Below, one piece after another: positions 36,526-46,176 of a stretch of 64,000 nt of DNA. The translations under genes and the position numbers were made by a program. The notes beneath the pieces are model-generated. The model saw nothing but the letters and a program-made list of their open reading frames with translations. It made no database searches and was not told where the DNA came from. The stretch lies in NCBI RefSeq assembly GCF_900060185.1, contig NZ_FIZY01000021.1, positions 1 through 64,000 on the forward strand, written 5' to 3'. This stretch comes from Grimontia marina. GTDB taxonomy: Bacteria > Pseudomonadota > Gammaproteobacteria > Enterobacterales > Vibrionaceae. Positions within the stretch are counted from its first letter, which is position 1. Every line of letters starts with the position of its first letter.

Positions 36526-38967
36526 GTGACCCAATTAATACTCGACGGTGAATGGACACTGGCATCCTTAACTGATGACAGCATTGTCGCACCGATCCAA
36601 ATCCCTGGTGATGTTCACAGTGCCTTATTGGTCGCTGATAAAATCCCTGACCCTTATTACGGCTGCAACGAAACTGACGTTCAATGGGTCAGTGAACATG
36701 ATTGGCTCCTGACGAAATCGTTCGAGGTAGATTCATCAACGCTGGAAGCACCTCGTGTTGACCTAATGCTTAGCATGGTCGATACCGTGGCATATGTGGC
36801 AGTGAATGGCGAGGTAGTCTTGCTGTGCGCCAATATGTTCCGAGAATATCGAGTTGATGTGCGTCCTTACCTCAAGCAAGGTGAGAACATTCTGACTGTC
36901 ACCTTGAAGCGTGCCGATATTGAAGCGAAAGCACGTGCTGAACGTTTGCCATTTCCCGTGCCTTGGGCGGTGGGTAATAATCAAATCCCTCACATGAATA
37001 CCCTTCGTAAAACCCAGTGCCACGCTGGCTGGGACTGGGGGATTTGTCTGCTCGCTAGCGGTATCTATGACAGCGTGAAGCTGCAGCCAATCCACAGTGT
37101 GGCGCTCAAAGGTGTTCGTACTGCCCAGCAGTGGCAAAGTAATGGTCAATGCGACCTGACAGTTTCTATCGATGCAGAAATCGTTGGTACTGAGTCTGTG
37201 TCGATTGAATGCGTGCTGACATCTCCATGTGGTGAGTCGCAAAGCACTGCCATTTCAGCGGATGCTGAGTCTTTGGTTTGTGGATTCACGATAACTCACC
37301 CAGAGCGTTGGTGGCCAGCAGGGTACGGCAGTCAACCACTCTACTCACTGACCGTATCGGTTGATGGTCAACAGGTCACCAAACGCATTGGTTTGCGAGA
37401 ACTCGATTTGGATACCACGCCAGACGAAGCTGGGTCGGCAATGACTTTTGTCGTCAATGGCAAAGCGATCATGTCTAAAGGGGCCAATTGGATTCCGTTG
37501 GATGCCATGCCAGGATTGCAAACACCAGACCGCTACCACCAACTTTTAGAAGATGCGAAAGCGGCGAACATGAATATGATTCGTGTCTGGGGCGGCGGCA
37601 TGTATGAGCGTGACTGCTTCTACGAATTGTGCGATAAGCTAGGTCTGATGGTGTGGCAAGATCTCATGTTCGCCTGCGCGCTATATCCTTCAACGCCAGA
37701 ATTTCTGAAAGATGTAGAGTTGGAAGTGGCATATCAGGTTCGCCGTCTTAGCGATCACTCATCCATCGCTTTGTGGTGTGGCGACAACGAAGTCATTGGG
37801 GCGATCGGCTGGTATCCAGAGTCGCGAACCAACCGCGAAAAGTACGTGGTGAATTATGACCGTCTTAACCGGGTGCTGCAGGAAGTGGTTGAGCGTGAGG
37901 ACCCTTATCGCCGCTTCTGGGCGAGTTCACCTTGTAATGGTGAGTTGGACTTTGGCGATGCCTGGCATGATGACAACAAGGGTGACATGCACTTCTGGGA
38001 AGTGTGGCACTCGGGAAAGTCATTTGATGCCTACCACACAGTGAAACCACGTTTTTGTAGTGAGTTCGGTTATCAGTCCTGGCCGTCTCTGCCGACAGTG
38101 AAAACTTTCGCATCGGAAGATGACTGGAACGTCACATCACCGACCTTCGAGCAACACCAGAAGAACGGGCGTGGCAACAGCATCATGACAGAGATGTTCA
38201 CCCGCTACTTCCGCTTCCCAAAAGATTTCGCACAGATGTTATATCTCAGCCAAGTTCAGCAGGCACTTGCGATTAAAACGGCGAGTGAATACTGGCGCGC
38301 CAACAAACCACAGTGCCGCGGGATTCTCTATTGGCAACTTAACGACTGTTGGCCGGTGAGCTCGTGGTCAAGTATTGAGTATACGGGGCGCTGGAAGCAA
38401 CTCCACTATCATGCCAAGCGCTTCTTTGACGCTCAGGCGGCGGTATTTGTGGAAGAGCAAGATGCGTTGGCACTTCGTCTGATCAATGATGAACACCGTA
38501 ATGTGGATGTGAAAGGACGGGTAACTTGGTACGATTGGCAAGGCGAAGTGATTGATACCTGGCCGTTTGAAACCAAGTTGGGCGAAGATGACAATCAAAC
38601 AGTTTGGCAATGCGACAGACAAGTGATTGATGAGCGTAAGCATAAGGGCTTCTTCCATGTCGTCATGGAATGTGAAGGCAGGGAGATCACCAATACCTGG
38701 TTTGATGATGTTTATAAACGCCTACCACTACCTAAGGCTTCTGTGGATGTTGAAATCATAGAAGGAGGGGATGGCTTGCGGCTGGTATTGACGTCAGATC
38801 TGCCAGCATTCTTTGTTCATCTTGAGTTTGAAGGCGAGGGACGCTTCAGTGACAGCAGTTTCACGCTAATGCCATGTTCTCCGGTTACAGTAAACTTCGA
38901 AGGCTCTGCTGATGCGGAGGCAATGAAAGCAGGGCTTTGTGTTTACCAACTGTCAGAGACGTTTTAA
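36526..38967 (+). CDS. Beta-mannosidase, glycoside hydrolase family 2
   Basis: 813 residues, full length for GH2 beta-mannosidases; releases mannose from non-reducing ends of beta-mannosides. No signal peptide, so probably cytoplasmic. Start is GTG at 36526 with TTGGAG nine bases upstream; the nearby ATG at 36521 stops after two codons. Motifs: MIRVWGGGMYERDCFYELCDKLGLMVWQDLMFAC, WCGDNEV with the acid/base Glu, FCSEFGYQSWPS with the nucleophile Glu, and an N-terminal sugar-binding sandwich (CNETDVQWVSEHDWLL). It is next to, but convergent with, the PTS operon. Confidence 0.92.
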   Translation: MTQLILDGEWTLASLTDDSIVAPIQIPGDVHSALLVADKIPDPYYGCNETDVQWVSEHDWLLTKSFEVDSSTLEAPRVDLMLSMVDTVAYVAVNGEVVLLCANMFREYRVDVRPYLKQGENILTVTLKRADIEAKARAERLPFPVPWAVGNNQIPHMNTLRKTQCHAGWDWGICLLASGIYDSVKLQPIHSVALKGVRTAQQWQSNGQCDLTVSIDAEIVGTESVSIECVLTSPCGESQSTAISADAESLVCGFTITHPERWWPAGYGSQPLYSLTVSVDGQQVTKRIGLRELDLDTTPDEAGSAMTFVVNGKAIMSKGANWIPLDAMPGLQTPDRYHQLLEDAKAANMNMIRVWGGGMYERDCFYELCDKLGLMVWQDLMFACALYPSTPEFLKDVELEVAYQVRRLSDHSSIALWCGDNEVIGAIGWYPESRTNREKYVVNYDRLNRVLQEVVEREDPYRRFWASSPCNGELDFGDAWHDDNKGDMHFWEVWHSGKSFDAYHTVKPRFCSEFGYQSWPSLPTVKTFASEDDWNVTSPTFEQHQKNGRGNSIMTEMFTRYFRFPKDFAQMLYLSQVQQALAIKTASEYWRANKPQCRGILYWQLNDCWPVSSWSSIEYTGRWKQLHYHAKRFFDAQAAVFVEEQDALALRLINDEHRNVDVKGRVTWYDWQGEVIDTWPFETKLGEDDNQTVWQCDRQVIDERKHKGFFHVVMECEGREITNTWFDDVYKRLPLPKASVDVEIIEGGDGLRLVLTSDLPAFFVHLEFEGEGRFSDSSFTLMPCSPVTVNFEGSADAEAMKAGLCVYQLSETF

Positions 38968-38971
38968 ACAA

Positions 38972-38998
38972 AAAGGGAGGTGATTGCCTCTCTTTCAC
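38972..38998 (+). terminator. Imperfect hairpin after the beta-mannosidase gene
   Basis: AAAAGGGAGG / CCTCTCTTT with one mismatch, five bases after the stop. Weaker than the next hairpin. Confidence 0.4.
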
Positions 38999-39012
38999 TT
39001 TTTAACAGACAC

Positions 39013-39042
39013 AAAAAAGCGCAGCCTAAGCTGCGCTTTTTC
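39013..39042. terminator. Terminator between beta-mannosidase and crr
   Basis: AAAAAAGCGCAGC / GCTGCGCTTTTT inverted repeat, suitable for crr on the minus strand and as a back-up for the mannosidase gene. Confidence 0.85.
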
Positions 39043-39056
39043 TTGCGATTCCAGAA

Positions 39057-39566
39057 TTACTTCTTGATGCGCAGTACTGGCGTTTCACCAACAGAAACGG
39101 CACCAGACAGCTTGTTCAGCTCTTTGATTTCGTCCATGTTAGAGATAACAACAGGAGTCAAGGTAGACTTCGCTTTCTCTTCCAGCATAGCCAGATCGAA
39201 TTCGATGATTGGGTCGCCAACTTTAACAGTCTGACCTTCTTCAGCGATACGCTTGAAGCCTTCACCTTTCAGTTCAACGGTATCAATACCGAAGTGAACG
39301 AACAGCTCGATGCCGTCTTCAGATTCGATAGAGAACGCGTGGTTAGTTTCGAAAATCTTACCAATGGTACCGTTTACTGGTGCAACCATTTTGTCGCCAG
39401 CTGGTTTGATCGCGATGCCGTCGCCCACGATTTTCTCAGCGAAAACAACGTCTGGCACGTCTTCGATATTTACGATTTCACCAGACAGTGGTGCGATGAT
39501 TTCGATCGCGCCAGCGTCGTTGCTGTCGTCAGAAACCAGCTTCTTCAGTTTGTCAAACAGACCCAT
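39057..39566 (-). CDS. crr: Glucose-specific EIIA component of the PTS
   Basis: Cytoplasmic phosphocarrier and signalling protein controlling sugar uptake. 169 residues, as in E. coli ([14 protein letters not shown]). His91 in [10 protein letters not shown] receives the phosphate from HPr and His76 (ETNHAFS) supports it. Last gene of ptsH-ptsI-crr. Confidence 0.98.
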   Translation of the reverse strand: MGLFDKLKKLVSDDSNDAGAIEIIAPLSGEIVNIEDVPDVVFAEKIVGDGIAIKPAGDKMVAPVNGTIGKIFETNHAFSIESEDGIELFVHFGIDTVELKGEGFKRIAEEGQTVKVGDPIIEFDLAMLEEKAKSTLTPVVISNMDEIKELNKLSGAVSVGETPVLRIKK

Positions 39567-39608
39567 AGTGTTTGCTCCTAAGCGTTATCAATACTTTGCT
39601 GCCGTATC

Positions 39609-41336
39609 TTAGCAGACAGTTTTCTCTGCAATGAATTTATCTACGTGTGCAGTAATTTCTGCAGCAGTAGGCATTGCCAGTGCTTCTTCCGCCATTGCCT
39701 TAACATCAGCAAAGTTAGCATTACGGATGATCTTCTTGATGCGTGGGATAGAGATACCACTCATGCTGAACTCGTCCAGACCCATACCCATCAGAAGCAA
39801 CGTTGCACGCTCGTCACCCGCTAACTCACCACACATGCCGGTCCACTTACCTTCTTTATGAGAAGCATCGATAACCTGCTTGATGACGGTCAGTACTGCT
39901 GGAGACAGTGGGTTGTACAGGTGAGAGATCAGCTCGTTACCACGGTCAACCGCAAGAGTATACTGGGTTAAGTCGTTTGTACCAATGCTAAAGAACTCAA
40001 CTTCTTTTGCAAGATGGTGAGCGATTGCAGCTGCAGCAGGGGTTTCAACCATAACACCGATCTCGATGTTCTCGTCGAATGCCAGACCTTCAGCACGGAG
40101 TTCCGCTTTGTATTCTTCAATTGCTTTTTTCAGCTCACGGATTTCTTCAACAGAGATGATCATTGGGAACATCACGCGAAGTTTACCGTGTGCAGAGGCA
40201 CGCAGGATAGCACGCAGCTGGTCACGAAGGATTTCACGACGGTCCAGACTGATACGAACTGCACGCCAACCCAGGAAAGGGTTCATTTCTTTTGGCAGAT
40301 CCATGTAGGGCAGATCTTTGTCACCACCGATATCCATAGTACGGATGATCACTGGGTGGCCGTGCATCGCTTCTGCAACTTCTTTGTACGCTTTGTACTG
40401 AACTTCTTCAGTTGGCAGCGCATCGCGGTCCATGAACAGGAATTCGGTGCGGTAAAGGCCAACACCTTCACCGCCATTGCGGTTAACGCCGTCACAGTCT
40501 TTCACTGTACCGATGTTGCCGCACACTTCCACTTGGTGGCCATCCAGAGTGACAGCAGGCAGGTCTTTCAGTTTTGCCAGCTCTTCTTTCTCTGCGATGA
40601 ACTCATCACGGATCGCTTTGAATTTGGTTAGTTCTTCTTCGCTTGGGTTGATAACAATCATATTGTTGATTGCATCAAGAACCAGCATATCGCCGTTGTT
40701 CACACGCTTGGTGATGTCGTTGGTACCAACGATCGCAGGCAATTCCAGAGAACGCGCCATGATAGAGGTGTGAGACGTACGGCCACCGATGTCGGTGATG
40801 AAACCCAGCACGTAGTCTAGGTTGATTTGCGCAGTTTCAGAAGGAGTCAGGTCGTTAGCTACCAGGATCACTTCTTCATTGATTGCGCTAAGGGACACGA
40901 TGTTGATACCCAGTGCGTTCTTAACAAAACGTGAGCCGATGTCACGAATGTCAGTTGCACGCTCTTTCAGGTACTCGTCATCCAGAGATTCGAGGGTGAC
41001 TGCTTGCTCTTCGATAACGCTGTAAATCGCGTATTCAGCTGAAGCATTGTTGTCCTTAATGAAAGCTATGATTTCTTCTTCTAGCTCTTCATCTTCAAGC
41101 AGCATGATGTGACCTTCAAAGATCGCTTCTTTCTCTTCACCGAAAGTTACGCGAGCCTTGTCTTTAATCACTTCAAGTTGCTGTTTAGATTTTTCGCGTG
41201 CGTCGTAAAGACGAGCGATTTCTGCGTCTAGCTGGTCAGCTGGAACTGGATTTTTGTTGATGACGATGTCGTCTTCTTGGAGTAGCAGCGCTTTACCAAA
41301 AGCAATACCAGGAGATGCCAGGATACCTGAAATCAT
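39609..41336 (-). CDS. ptsI: Phosphoenolpyruvate-protein phosphotransferase (enzyme I)
   Basis: First phosphotransfer of the PTS: PEP to HPr. 575 residues, same as E. coli. His189 in [12 protein letters not shown] is the phosphorylated residue; the PEP-binding domain has [18 protein letters not shown] and the active-site MCGELAGD. 55 bases after ptsH. Confidence 0.98.
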   Translation of the reverse strand: MISGILASPGIAFGKALLLQEDDIVINKNPVPADQLDAEIARLYDAREKSKQQLEVIKDKARVTFGEEKEAIFEGHIMLLEDEELEEEIIAFIKDNNASAEYAIYSVIEEQAVTLESLDDEYLKERATDIRDIGSRFVKNALGINIVSLSAINEEVILVANDLTPSETAQINLDYVLGFITDIGGRTSHTSIMARSLELPAIVGTNDITKRVNNGDMLVLDAINNMIVINPSEEELTKFKAIRDEFIAEKEELAKLKDLPAVTLDGHQVEVCGNIGTVKDCDGVNRNGGEGVGLYRTEFLFMDRDALPTEEVQYKAYKEVAEAMHGHPVIIRTMDIGGDKDLPYMDLPKEMNPFLGWRAVRISLDRREILRDQLRAILRASAHGKLRVMFPMIISVEEIRELKKAIEEYKAELRAEGLAFDENIEIGVMVETPAAAAIAHHLAKEVEFFSIGTNDLTQYTLAVDRGNELISHLYNPLSPAVLTVIKQVIDASHKEGKWTGMCGELAGDERATLLLMGMGLDEFSMSGISIPRIKKIIRNANFADVKAMAEEALAMPTAAEITAHVDKFIAEKTVC

Positions 41337-41391
41337 AGCTTTACCCTACATTGATCAAATTGAAATACTAATGGACAGAAAAAGAGCTGGA

Positions 41392-41649
41392 TTATTCCAG
41401 CTCGTCCATCAGCTTAACCAGGTGATCAACTGCTTCTTGAGCTTGTGCACCGTCAGCTTTGATAGTTACAACAGTACCTTTGGTCAGACCCAGAGTTTGC
41501 AGCTTGAACAGGCTAGTTGCGCTTGCTTCTTTACCGCCAGATTCTACAGTAATTTTTGCATCGAAGCCTTTTGCTTCTTTTACGAACTGAGCCGCTGGAC
41601 GAGTGTGCAGACCATTTTCAGCAGTGATTTCTACTTGCTTTTGATACAT
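41392..41649 (-). CDS. ptsH: Phosphocarrier protein HPr
   Basis: 85 residues. His15 ([11 protein letters not shown]) is phosphorylated by enzyme I; Ser46 region ([12 protein letters not shown]) is conserved. First gene of the operon. Confidence 0.98.
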   Translation of the reverse strand: MYQKQVEITAENGLHTRPAAQFVKEAKGFDAKITVESGGKEASATSLFKLQTLGLTKGTVVTIKADGAQAQEAVDHLVKLMDELE

Positions 41650-41966
41650 GTTTTACCCCGATACATTATTTATTTAGGTTTATGTATTAAATCTTCGGTT
41701 AGCTTAAACTGATTGACCAGTTTTGGCTATCGATGCACGGTAAACTAACCAAGATTTGAGTGCCCTAGCTTAATCCAAGTCAAACTTTTGTGACATTTTC
41801 GCTCAAAACAACACCTGACTCACAGTCGAGGCGCTGATTAATTTCGAAGTGGAAAATAAATGGCGGGGAATTTTTACTAGAGCAGACTGAAAAAATCAAA
41901 CAAAAAAGCCCCGTCGGGGCTTTTTTGTTGCCAATCATGCGATTGGATTTGGGAGCTCAATACCTG
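41650..41966. other. Intergenic region ptsH / cysK
   Basis: 317 bases without a gene: the ptsH promoter region on the left and the cysK terminator on the right. A TGTGA half-site for CRP occurs near 41790 but lacks a proper second half; no other element identified. Confidence 0.45.
41902..41926 (-). terminator. Terminator of cysK
   Basis: AAAAAAGCCCC / GGGGCTTTTTT with a three-base loop, downstream of cysK. Confidence 0.88.
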
Positions 41967-42935
41967 TTATTGCTGGTTCTCAAGCTCTGTAAAGATACCA
42001 GCGAACAGCGCAGAACTTAGGTAGCGTTCACCAGAACTAGGCAGAATCGTCACGATGTTTTTGCCCGCAAACTCAGGCAATTCTGCAATTTTGTTGGCAG
42101 CAACAACAGCAGCACCTGAAGAGATACCCGCAAGAATACCCTCTTCTTCCATTAGACGGCGTGCCATGGCAATCGCTTCGTCAGAGGTAACCAGTACAGT
42201 TTTGTCGACAAGAGACAAATCCAGGTTGCCAGGTACGAAGCCAGCACCGATACCTTGGATTTTGTGAGGTGCTGGTTGTACGTCGTCGCCATTCACAGTT
42301 TGAGTGATAACAGGAGACTCAGCAGGCTCTACTGCAACAGTGGTGATAGCCTTGCCCTTGGTGTTTTTTATGTAACGGCTAACACCAGTCAACGTACCAC
42401 CCGTACCTACACCAGATACAAATACGTCGATTTCGCCATCAGTATCTTCCCAAATTTCAGGACCTGTGGTCTTCTCATGGATCTCTGGGTTAGCAGGGTT
42501 GTTGAACTGTTGCAGCATCAGGAACTTTGCTGGGTCAGCAGCAACAATTTCTTCTGCTTTAGCGATCGCACCTTTCATGCCTTTCGCTGCTTCAGTCAGA
42601 ACCAAGTTTGCACCCAGTGCTTTCAGAAGCTTACGGCGCTCAAGGCTCATTGACTCAGGCATGGTCAGAGTCAGTTTGTAACCACGGGCTGCAGCAACAT
42701 AAGCCAGCGCGATACCTGTATTACCACTGGTTGGTTCAACCAGCTCGACACCAGGCTTTAGTTTGCCGCTTTTCTCAGCATCCCAAATCATGTTTGCACC
42801 GATACGGCATTTAACGCTAAAGCTAGGGTTGCGAGCTTCAATTTTTACCAGCACTTTGCCGTTTGATACACGGTTAAGACGTACAAGCGGCGTGTTGCCG
42901 ATAGTAGTTGAATTATCTTCGTAAATTTTACCCAT
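41967..42935 (-). CDS. cysK: Cysteine synthase A (O-acetylserine sulfhydrylase)
   Basis: Makes cysteine from O-acetylserine and sulfide. 322 residues; PLP Lys42 in [11 protein letters not shown], substrate loop [10 protein letters not shown] and phosphate loop [11 protein letters not shown]. In enterobacteria and vibrios cysK lies next to ptsHI-crr, as here. Its promoter region now borders the prophage, only about 210 bases from int. Confidence 0.97.
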   Translation of the reverse strand: MGKIYEDNSTTIGNTPLVRLNRVSNGKVLVKIEARNPSFSVKCRIGANMIWDAEKSGKLKPGVELVEPTSGNTGIALAYVAAARGYKLTLTMPESMSLERRKLLKALGANLVLTEAAKGMKGAIAKAEEIVAADPAKFLMLQQFNNPANPEIHEKTTGPEIWEDTDGEIDVFVSGVGTGGTLTGVSRYIKNTKGKAITTVAVEPAESPVITQTVNGDDVQPAPHKIQGIGAGFVPGNLDLSLVDKTVLVTSDEAIAMARRLMEEEGILAGISSGAAVVAANKIAELPEFAGKNIVTILPSSGERYLSSALFAGIFTELENQQ

Positions 42936-43117
42936 CTTCTTCGTTCCTTCGGTTTGCAGGGGATATACGAGTTTTAGAATATCCTGATTTGGCTGAAAGC
43001 AAAGTAATCGTTAGTTATATCTTATTGTCGCCAAATGCATATAAACCGTTGAAAACCGCGCTATTACTAGAATCTTATTCCGGCGTGATACGTTAGAACA
43101 CGGTAGAAAACAGACAG

Positions 43118-43148
43118 TGCCGCCACTTTGCCGCCACTTTTGGCGGCA
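43118..43148. repeat. Tandem and inverted TGCCGCC repeats at the int 3' end
   Basis: TGCCGCCACTT occurs twice back to back (43118-43128, 43129-43139), followed by GGCGGCA, which can pair with either copy. The hairpin lies immediately after the int stop and could end int transcription, although there is no T tract, or belong to the attachment site region. Confidence 0.6.
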
Positions 43149-44174
43149 CTAGAAAAGGTGGGATATTGGGTTTTTTGTGATCGCATCCTCAAGGTGATCG
43201 GGTGCGAAATGGGCGTAGCGCATGGTGTGCTTAATGTCAGTGTGGCCCAAGATTCTTTGCAGCACAACGATGTTGCCGCCCTTCATCATAAAGTGGCTGG
43301 CGAAGGTGTGACGAAAAACGTGGGTGGCTTGGCCTTCGGGTAAATCAGGAATTAAATCATCAATCATCTGCCACATACTGGTGTAGCAGTTCTTGAATAA
43401 ACGGCCTGATGTGGGTTGGTAGATTTCATCATAAAGGGCAGGGCTGATGGGAACCGTCCGGTTTTTCTTGCCCTTGGTTTTCGAGAAGGTGATTTTGTAC
43501 TGGCTCAACTGAGAACCGCGAAGCTGTTCCGCTTCTTTAAAGCGTGCGCCGGTTGCCAAACACACTTTGATGATCGGATAAAGCGAGGTATTAGTGTGAA
43601 CTTTGGCCGCCGCCAACACAGCGGTGATCTGTTCATCTGTTAGGAACGCCATTTCCGTTTCGTGTTGCTTGAATGAACGCACCTTGCCCAGTGGGTTATC
43701 CCAGCGCCATTCACCTGTTCGAATCAATTCCTCAATCATCGCATTGAAAACCGCCTGGTCATGGTTAACCGTGGAGGTTTTCACCGCAACGAATTTCCCT
43801 TTTGCGTTTTTCACCAACCCCGCGATGCGTTGTTCACGGTAGGTTGTCCACATCTTTGCGGAAAATTGGGCGGCCAAAGGGTTGCCCAATGATTCTGCAA
43901 TAAAGTTCAAGCGGTTCAGTGTGTACTTGCCTTGCGCCAATGAGAAACCGTGGGCGCGGTGCCAAATATCCACCATATCTAAAAGGCGGCGATTATCGAC
44001 CTTTTCACCCAGCCAAGGTGAGTCCTTCACCTGCTGCATAGTGAAATGTTCGAATTGGTTCGCTTCGGCTTTGGTGGTGAAACGTTTGCGAATACGTTTG
44101 CCCTCGCGCCCGCTTGGGTAGCACTCACAAAGCCATGGTTTTTTGCTGCCGTCTTTTAGATTTCTAACAGTCAT
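43149..44174 (-). CDS. int: Phage tyrosine recombinase (integrase)
   Basis: 341 residues, P2/HP1-type. N-terminal arm-binding and core-binding domains, then catalytic residues: Arg in CLATGARFKEAE, H-x-x-R in HVFRHTFASHF, His in ILGHTDI and nucleophile Tyr in HTMRYAHFAPDHL. Its start codon overlaps the stop of the upstream 270-residue gene (TAATG), so int is translated from the leftward cI-side transcript as well as possibly its own promoter. Confidence 0.95.
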   Translation of the reverse strand: MTVRNLKDGSKKPWLCECYPSGREGKRIRKRFTTKAEANQFEHFTMQQVKDSPWLGEKVDNRRLLDMVDIWHRAHGFSLAQGKYTLNRLNFIAESLGNPLAAQFSAKMWTTYREQRIAGLVKNAKGKFVAVKTSTVNHDQAVFNAMIEELIRTGEWRWDNPLGKVRSFKQHETEMAFLTDEQITAVLAAAKVHTNTSLYPIIKVCLATGARFKEAEQLRGSQLSQYKITFSKTKGKKNRTVPISPALYDEIYQPTSGRLFKNCYTSMWQMIDDLIPDLPEGQATHVFRHTFASHFMMKGGNIVVLQRILGHTDIKHTMRYAHFAPDHLEDAITKNPISHLF

Positions 44175-44986
44175 TAAGTGAAGTTCTTCATAGATCCCTG
44201 ATTAGTCATAGTTTCCTGATTAGCTTGAACGATAGCTTCGTTCAATGCCTGCACTTTTGAAATTGCTTCAGCATCATCTAGATCCCCGTTCAGCGCGCTT
44301 TGGAGACTGATGATGACCATTTCTTTAAGACCATTGACCATCTTTACGAGCAACTCACCTTCTATCTCAACATCGTTTACTTTGTAGTCTGGCATTGCCG
44401 TTTTTAACACTTTCGAGTTCACCGCCCACATAGTTTGAGGAAGGCCGGTATTGGGGGAGTTCAATTGGAGTGCTATGGCATGAAAGCCAACAAGCACTTG
44501 TTGATATGCAGAAAAGTATGTCCAGCATATTTCTGGAAGATATAAGCGCACACTTTGAATATCGTTTAAAGAGAAACTCTCCATTGTCACTTTATCAGTG
44601 AAACTTTTTATGTATTCAAAAGCTTCACTATTCTGCATTGGGTCAATCAAGTAGCTTTTGGGGAGCAATCCGATAGCCCCAACAGTTGTGAGAGCAGGGG
44701 TAAGACCTTCGAGCTTCTTGAGTATTTTTTCAGCAGACTCAACTTTCTTATTAAACAAAACTGATTTTCGGTTGGAGTAGCCTGAAATGACAATATCTCT
44801 AAGCGCTTCACGTTGCTGGGATTCATCGCTTAGCCTATCTTTGAGAACTTCCAGTTTTTTATCGAAGCTATGCTTCAAAGATGACGTCAGCAACTTGGAT
44901 ATAGTGTTTTTGAATACAAAAGCTAGACCGCCAGTGAGCGCAGAACTTCCGGCGACTAATAAAATAAACTTTGAAAATTCTAGCAT
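44174..44986 (-). CDS. Unknown membrane-anchored protein between cI and int
   Basis: 270 residues I do not recognise. One N-terminal transmembrane helix (FILLVAGSSALTGGLAFVF, residues 6-24), then a coiled-coil-prone segment (SFDKKLEVLKDRLSDESQQREALRDI) and an alpha-helical cytoplasmic domain. No signal peptidase site. AT-rich compared with the phage structural genes. It lies downstream of cI on the same strand, so it would be expressed in the lysogen; in related phages this slot holds lysogenic-conversion or exclusion genes. Candidate superinfection-exclusion or defence protein, by position only. Confidence 0.6.
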   Translation of the reverse strand: MLEFSKFILLVAGSSALTGGLAFVFKNTISKLLTSSLKHSFDKKLEVLKDRLSDESQQREALRDIVISGYSNRKSVLFNKKVESAEKILKKLEGLTPALTTVGAIGLLPKSYLIDPMQNSEAFEYIKSFTDKVTMESFSLNDIQSVRLYLPEICWTYFSAYQQVLVGFHAIALQLNSPNTGLPQTMWAVNSKVLKTAMPDYKVNDVEIEGELLVKMVNGLKEMVIISLQSALNGDLDDAEAISKVQALNEAIVQANQETMTNQGSMKNFT

Positions 44987-45156
44987 TTACATACCACGTA
45001 AGTGTTGCAGAAATATTTTGAGCTAGAATGAAAATGGTCCAATCAGTACGTTTTAAAACTAGCTCCAATTCGCCCCAAATCTTCATGCCATACTCATAAT
45101 TAGCCTTGGTGTGGGATACACCCTGTGAATATGTTTACCTCCTCGCCGATGGTGTA

Positions 45157-45771
45157 TTACTCCCTGACCATACTGATCTCTACGCGGCCTACCACTTTTA
45201 TATCTTCTTCATTAACACTAAGTGTTGAACCGTTAAAATCAACAGCCAGCTTTTTACCTGGTAAACGTTGGACTTGGTTTATTGAGTAACTGCCATCGAC
45301 ATCAATCAAGTACCTACCTGATGTTGGATTTGTGTCTGAAGTTTTGACGAAATAAGTGGATGCGTTTTCAACTACAACCATGCAGTTAGATCTGTCTAAA
45401 TTGCCAGAAAGCAATGACTTATCAATGGAAAGAGCCACTAAATCAACAATTTTCCCACCTTCTAATCTTTTTGCCGTGAGAACCTCATTCAGAGATTTAT
45501 CTGAGTCATTTTGAAAAACTTCGCCTTTACCTAGCGCCAAATATTCGAGATTCACACTTTTTGCAATGCAAGTTCTTATTATCAACTCCCACGGAGTGAG
45601 ATTTCTTTTCTTCCACGTCCCTATTGTTGGGGCGGGTACTCCTGTCCAATCTGCCAATTGTTGATCTGTATGAACATCGTATATCTCCTTGAGCTTATCG
45701 ACGAGTTCCTTGCCTCCTACATATTCAAACGGAGGAACCTTCGCTGTTAATCGAGCCATAAAACCAACCAT
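45157..45771 (-). CDS. cI: Phage CI-type repressor
   Basis: 204 residues: an N-terminal helix-turn-helix of the phage CI repressor type (LVDKLKEIYDVHTDQQLADWTGVPAPTIGTWKKRNLTPWELI) and a C-terminal oligomerisation domain that is not an S24 peptidase (no Ser-Lys pair or Ala-Gly cleavage site seen). As in phage 186, induction would therefore need an antirepressor rather than RecA-stimulated cleavage. The ATG at 45759 is an alternative start. Divergent from cox across a repeat-rich operator region. Confidence 0.85.
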   Translation of the reverse strand: MVGFMARLTAKVPPFEYVGGKELVDKLKEIYDVHTDQQLADWTGVPAPTIGTWKKRNLTPWELIIRTCIAKSVNLEYLALGKGEVFQNDSDKSLNEVLTAKRLEGGKIVDLVALSIDKSLLSGNLDRSNCMVVVENASTYFVKTSDTNPTSGRYLIDVDGSYSINQVQRLPGKKLAVDFNGSTLSVNEEDIKVVGRVEISMVRE

Positions 45772-45803
45772 TTCGTATCAAAAGTGAGAAAAAAGCCGGA
45801 ATT

Positions 45804-45879
45804 GGTCCATTAAGACTGTAAATCTATTCTAATGAACTTGACATGGGGTCATTTGAGATCAAATCTATTCAAATGAACC
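45804..45879. promoter_or_regulatory. Repeat-structured operator region between cI and cox
   Basis: Two tandem copies of an everted element: GGTCCATTA (45804) ... TAATGAACT (45830-45838), and GGTCATTT (45847) ... AAATGAACC (45871-45879). Inner parts share AAATCTATTC; AAATCTATTCTAATGAAC (45820) and AAATCTATTCAAATGAAC (45861) match at 17 of 18 positions, 41 bases apart, i.e. on about the same helix face. Likely CI and/or Cox binding sites of the genetic switch. Confidence 0.75.
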
Positions 45880-45954
45880 AATGGTGCCGATATTTGACCG
45901 TTTATGACGATATCGAGCACTACCAACCAAAAACCAACTCAAAAGGATAGCACC

Positions 45955-46176
45955 ATGTTGTCATTTACAGTAGCAATACCTGCGCCATACATGACCTATG
46001 CAGAATATGCCCGCTTTACGGGCATGAGTAAGCGTCTGGTCGAAGACTGGGCAGCCCTAGGTAAAGTAATCATTGCACCTAAGGTACTCGCTGGTGAGAA
46101 GCCGCTGGTCAATGTCATCGCAATGATAGAAAAGGCGAGCCGCGAAACAAATGAAATACTGGGGCATGCTTCATGA
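45955..46176 (+). CDS. cox: Cox/Apl-like excision and early control protein
   Basis: 73 residues with a winged-helix/MerR-like start (YMTYAEYARFTGMSKRLVEDWAALGKVII) typical of P2-type Cox proteins, which repress the lysogeny promoter and direct excision. ATG at 45955 with AAAGGA upstream. First gene of the rightward early operon; its TGA overlaps the next ATG. Confidence 0.85.
   Translation: MLSFTVAIPAPYMTYAEYARFTGMSKRLVEDWAALGKVIIAPKVLAGEKPLVNVIAMIEKASRETNEILGHAS

Noticed and set aside
40014-40631. Plus-strand ORF of 205 codons inside ptsI
   Set aside because: Phe/His-rich shadow of enzyme I coding sequence.
41785-41812. Possible CRP site before ptsH
   Set aside because: TGTGA is present but the second half-site at the right spacing is missing.
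42936-43148. tRNA gene as the phage attachment site
   Set aside because: I could not fold a tRNA or find a T-loop (GTTCGAATC-like) sequence here.
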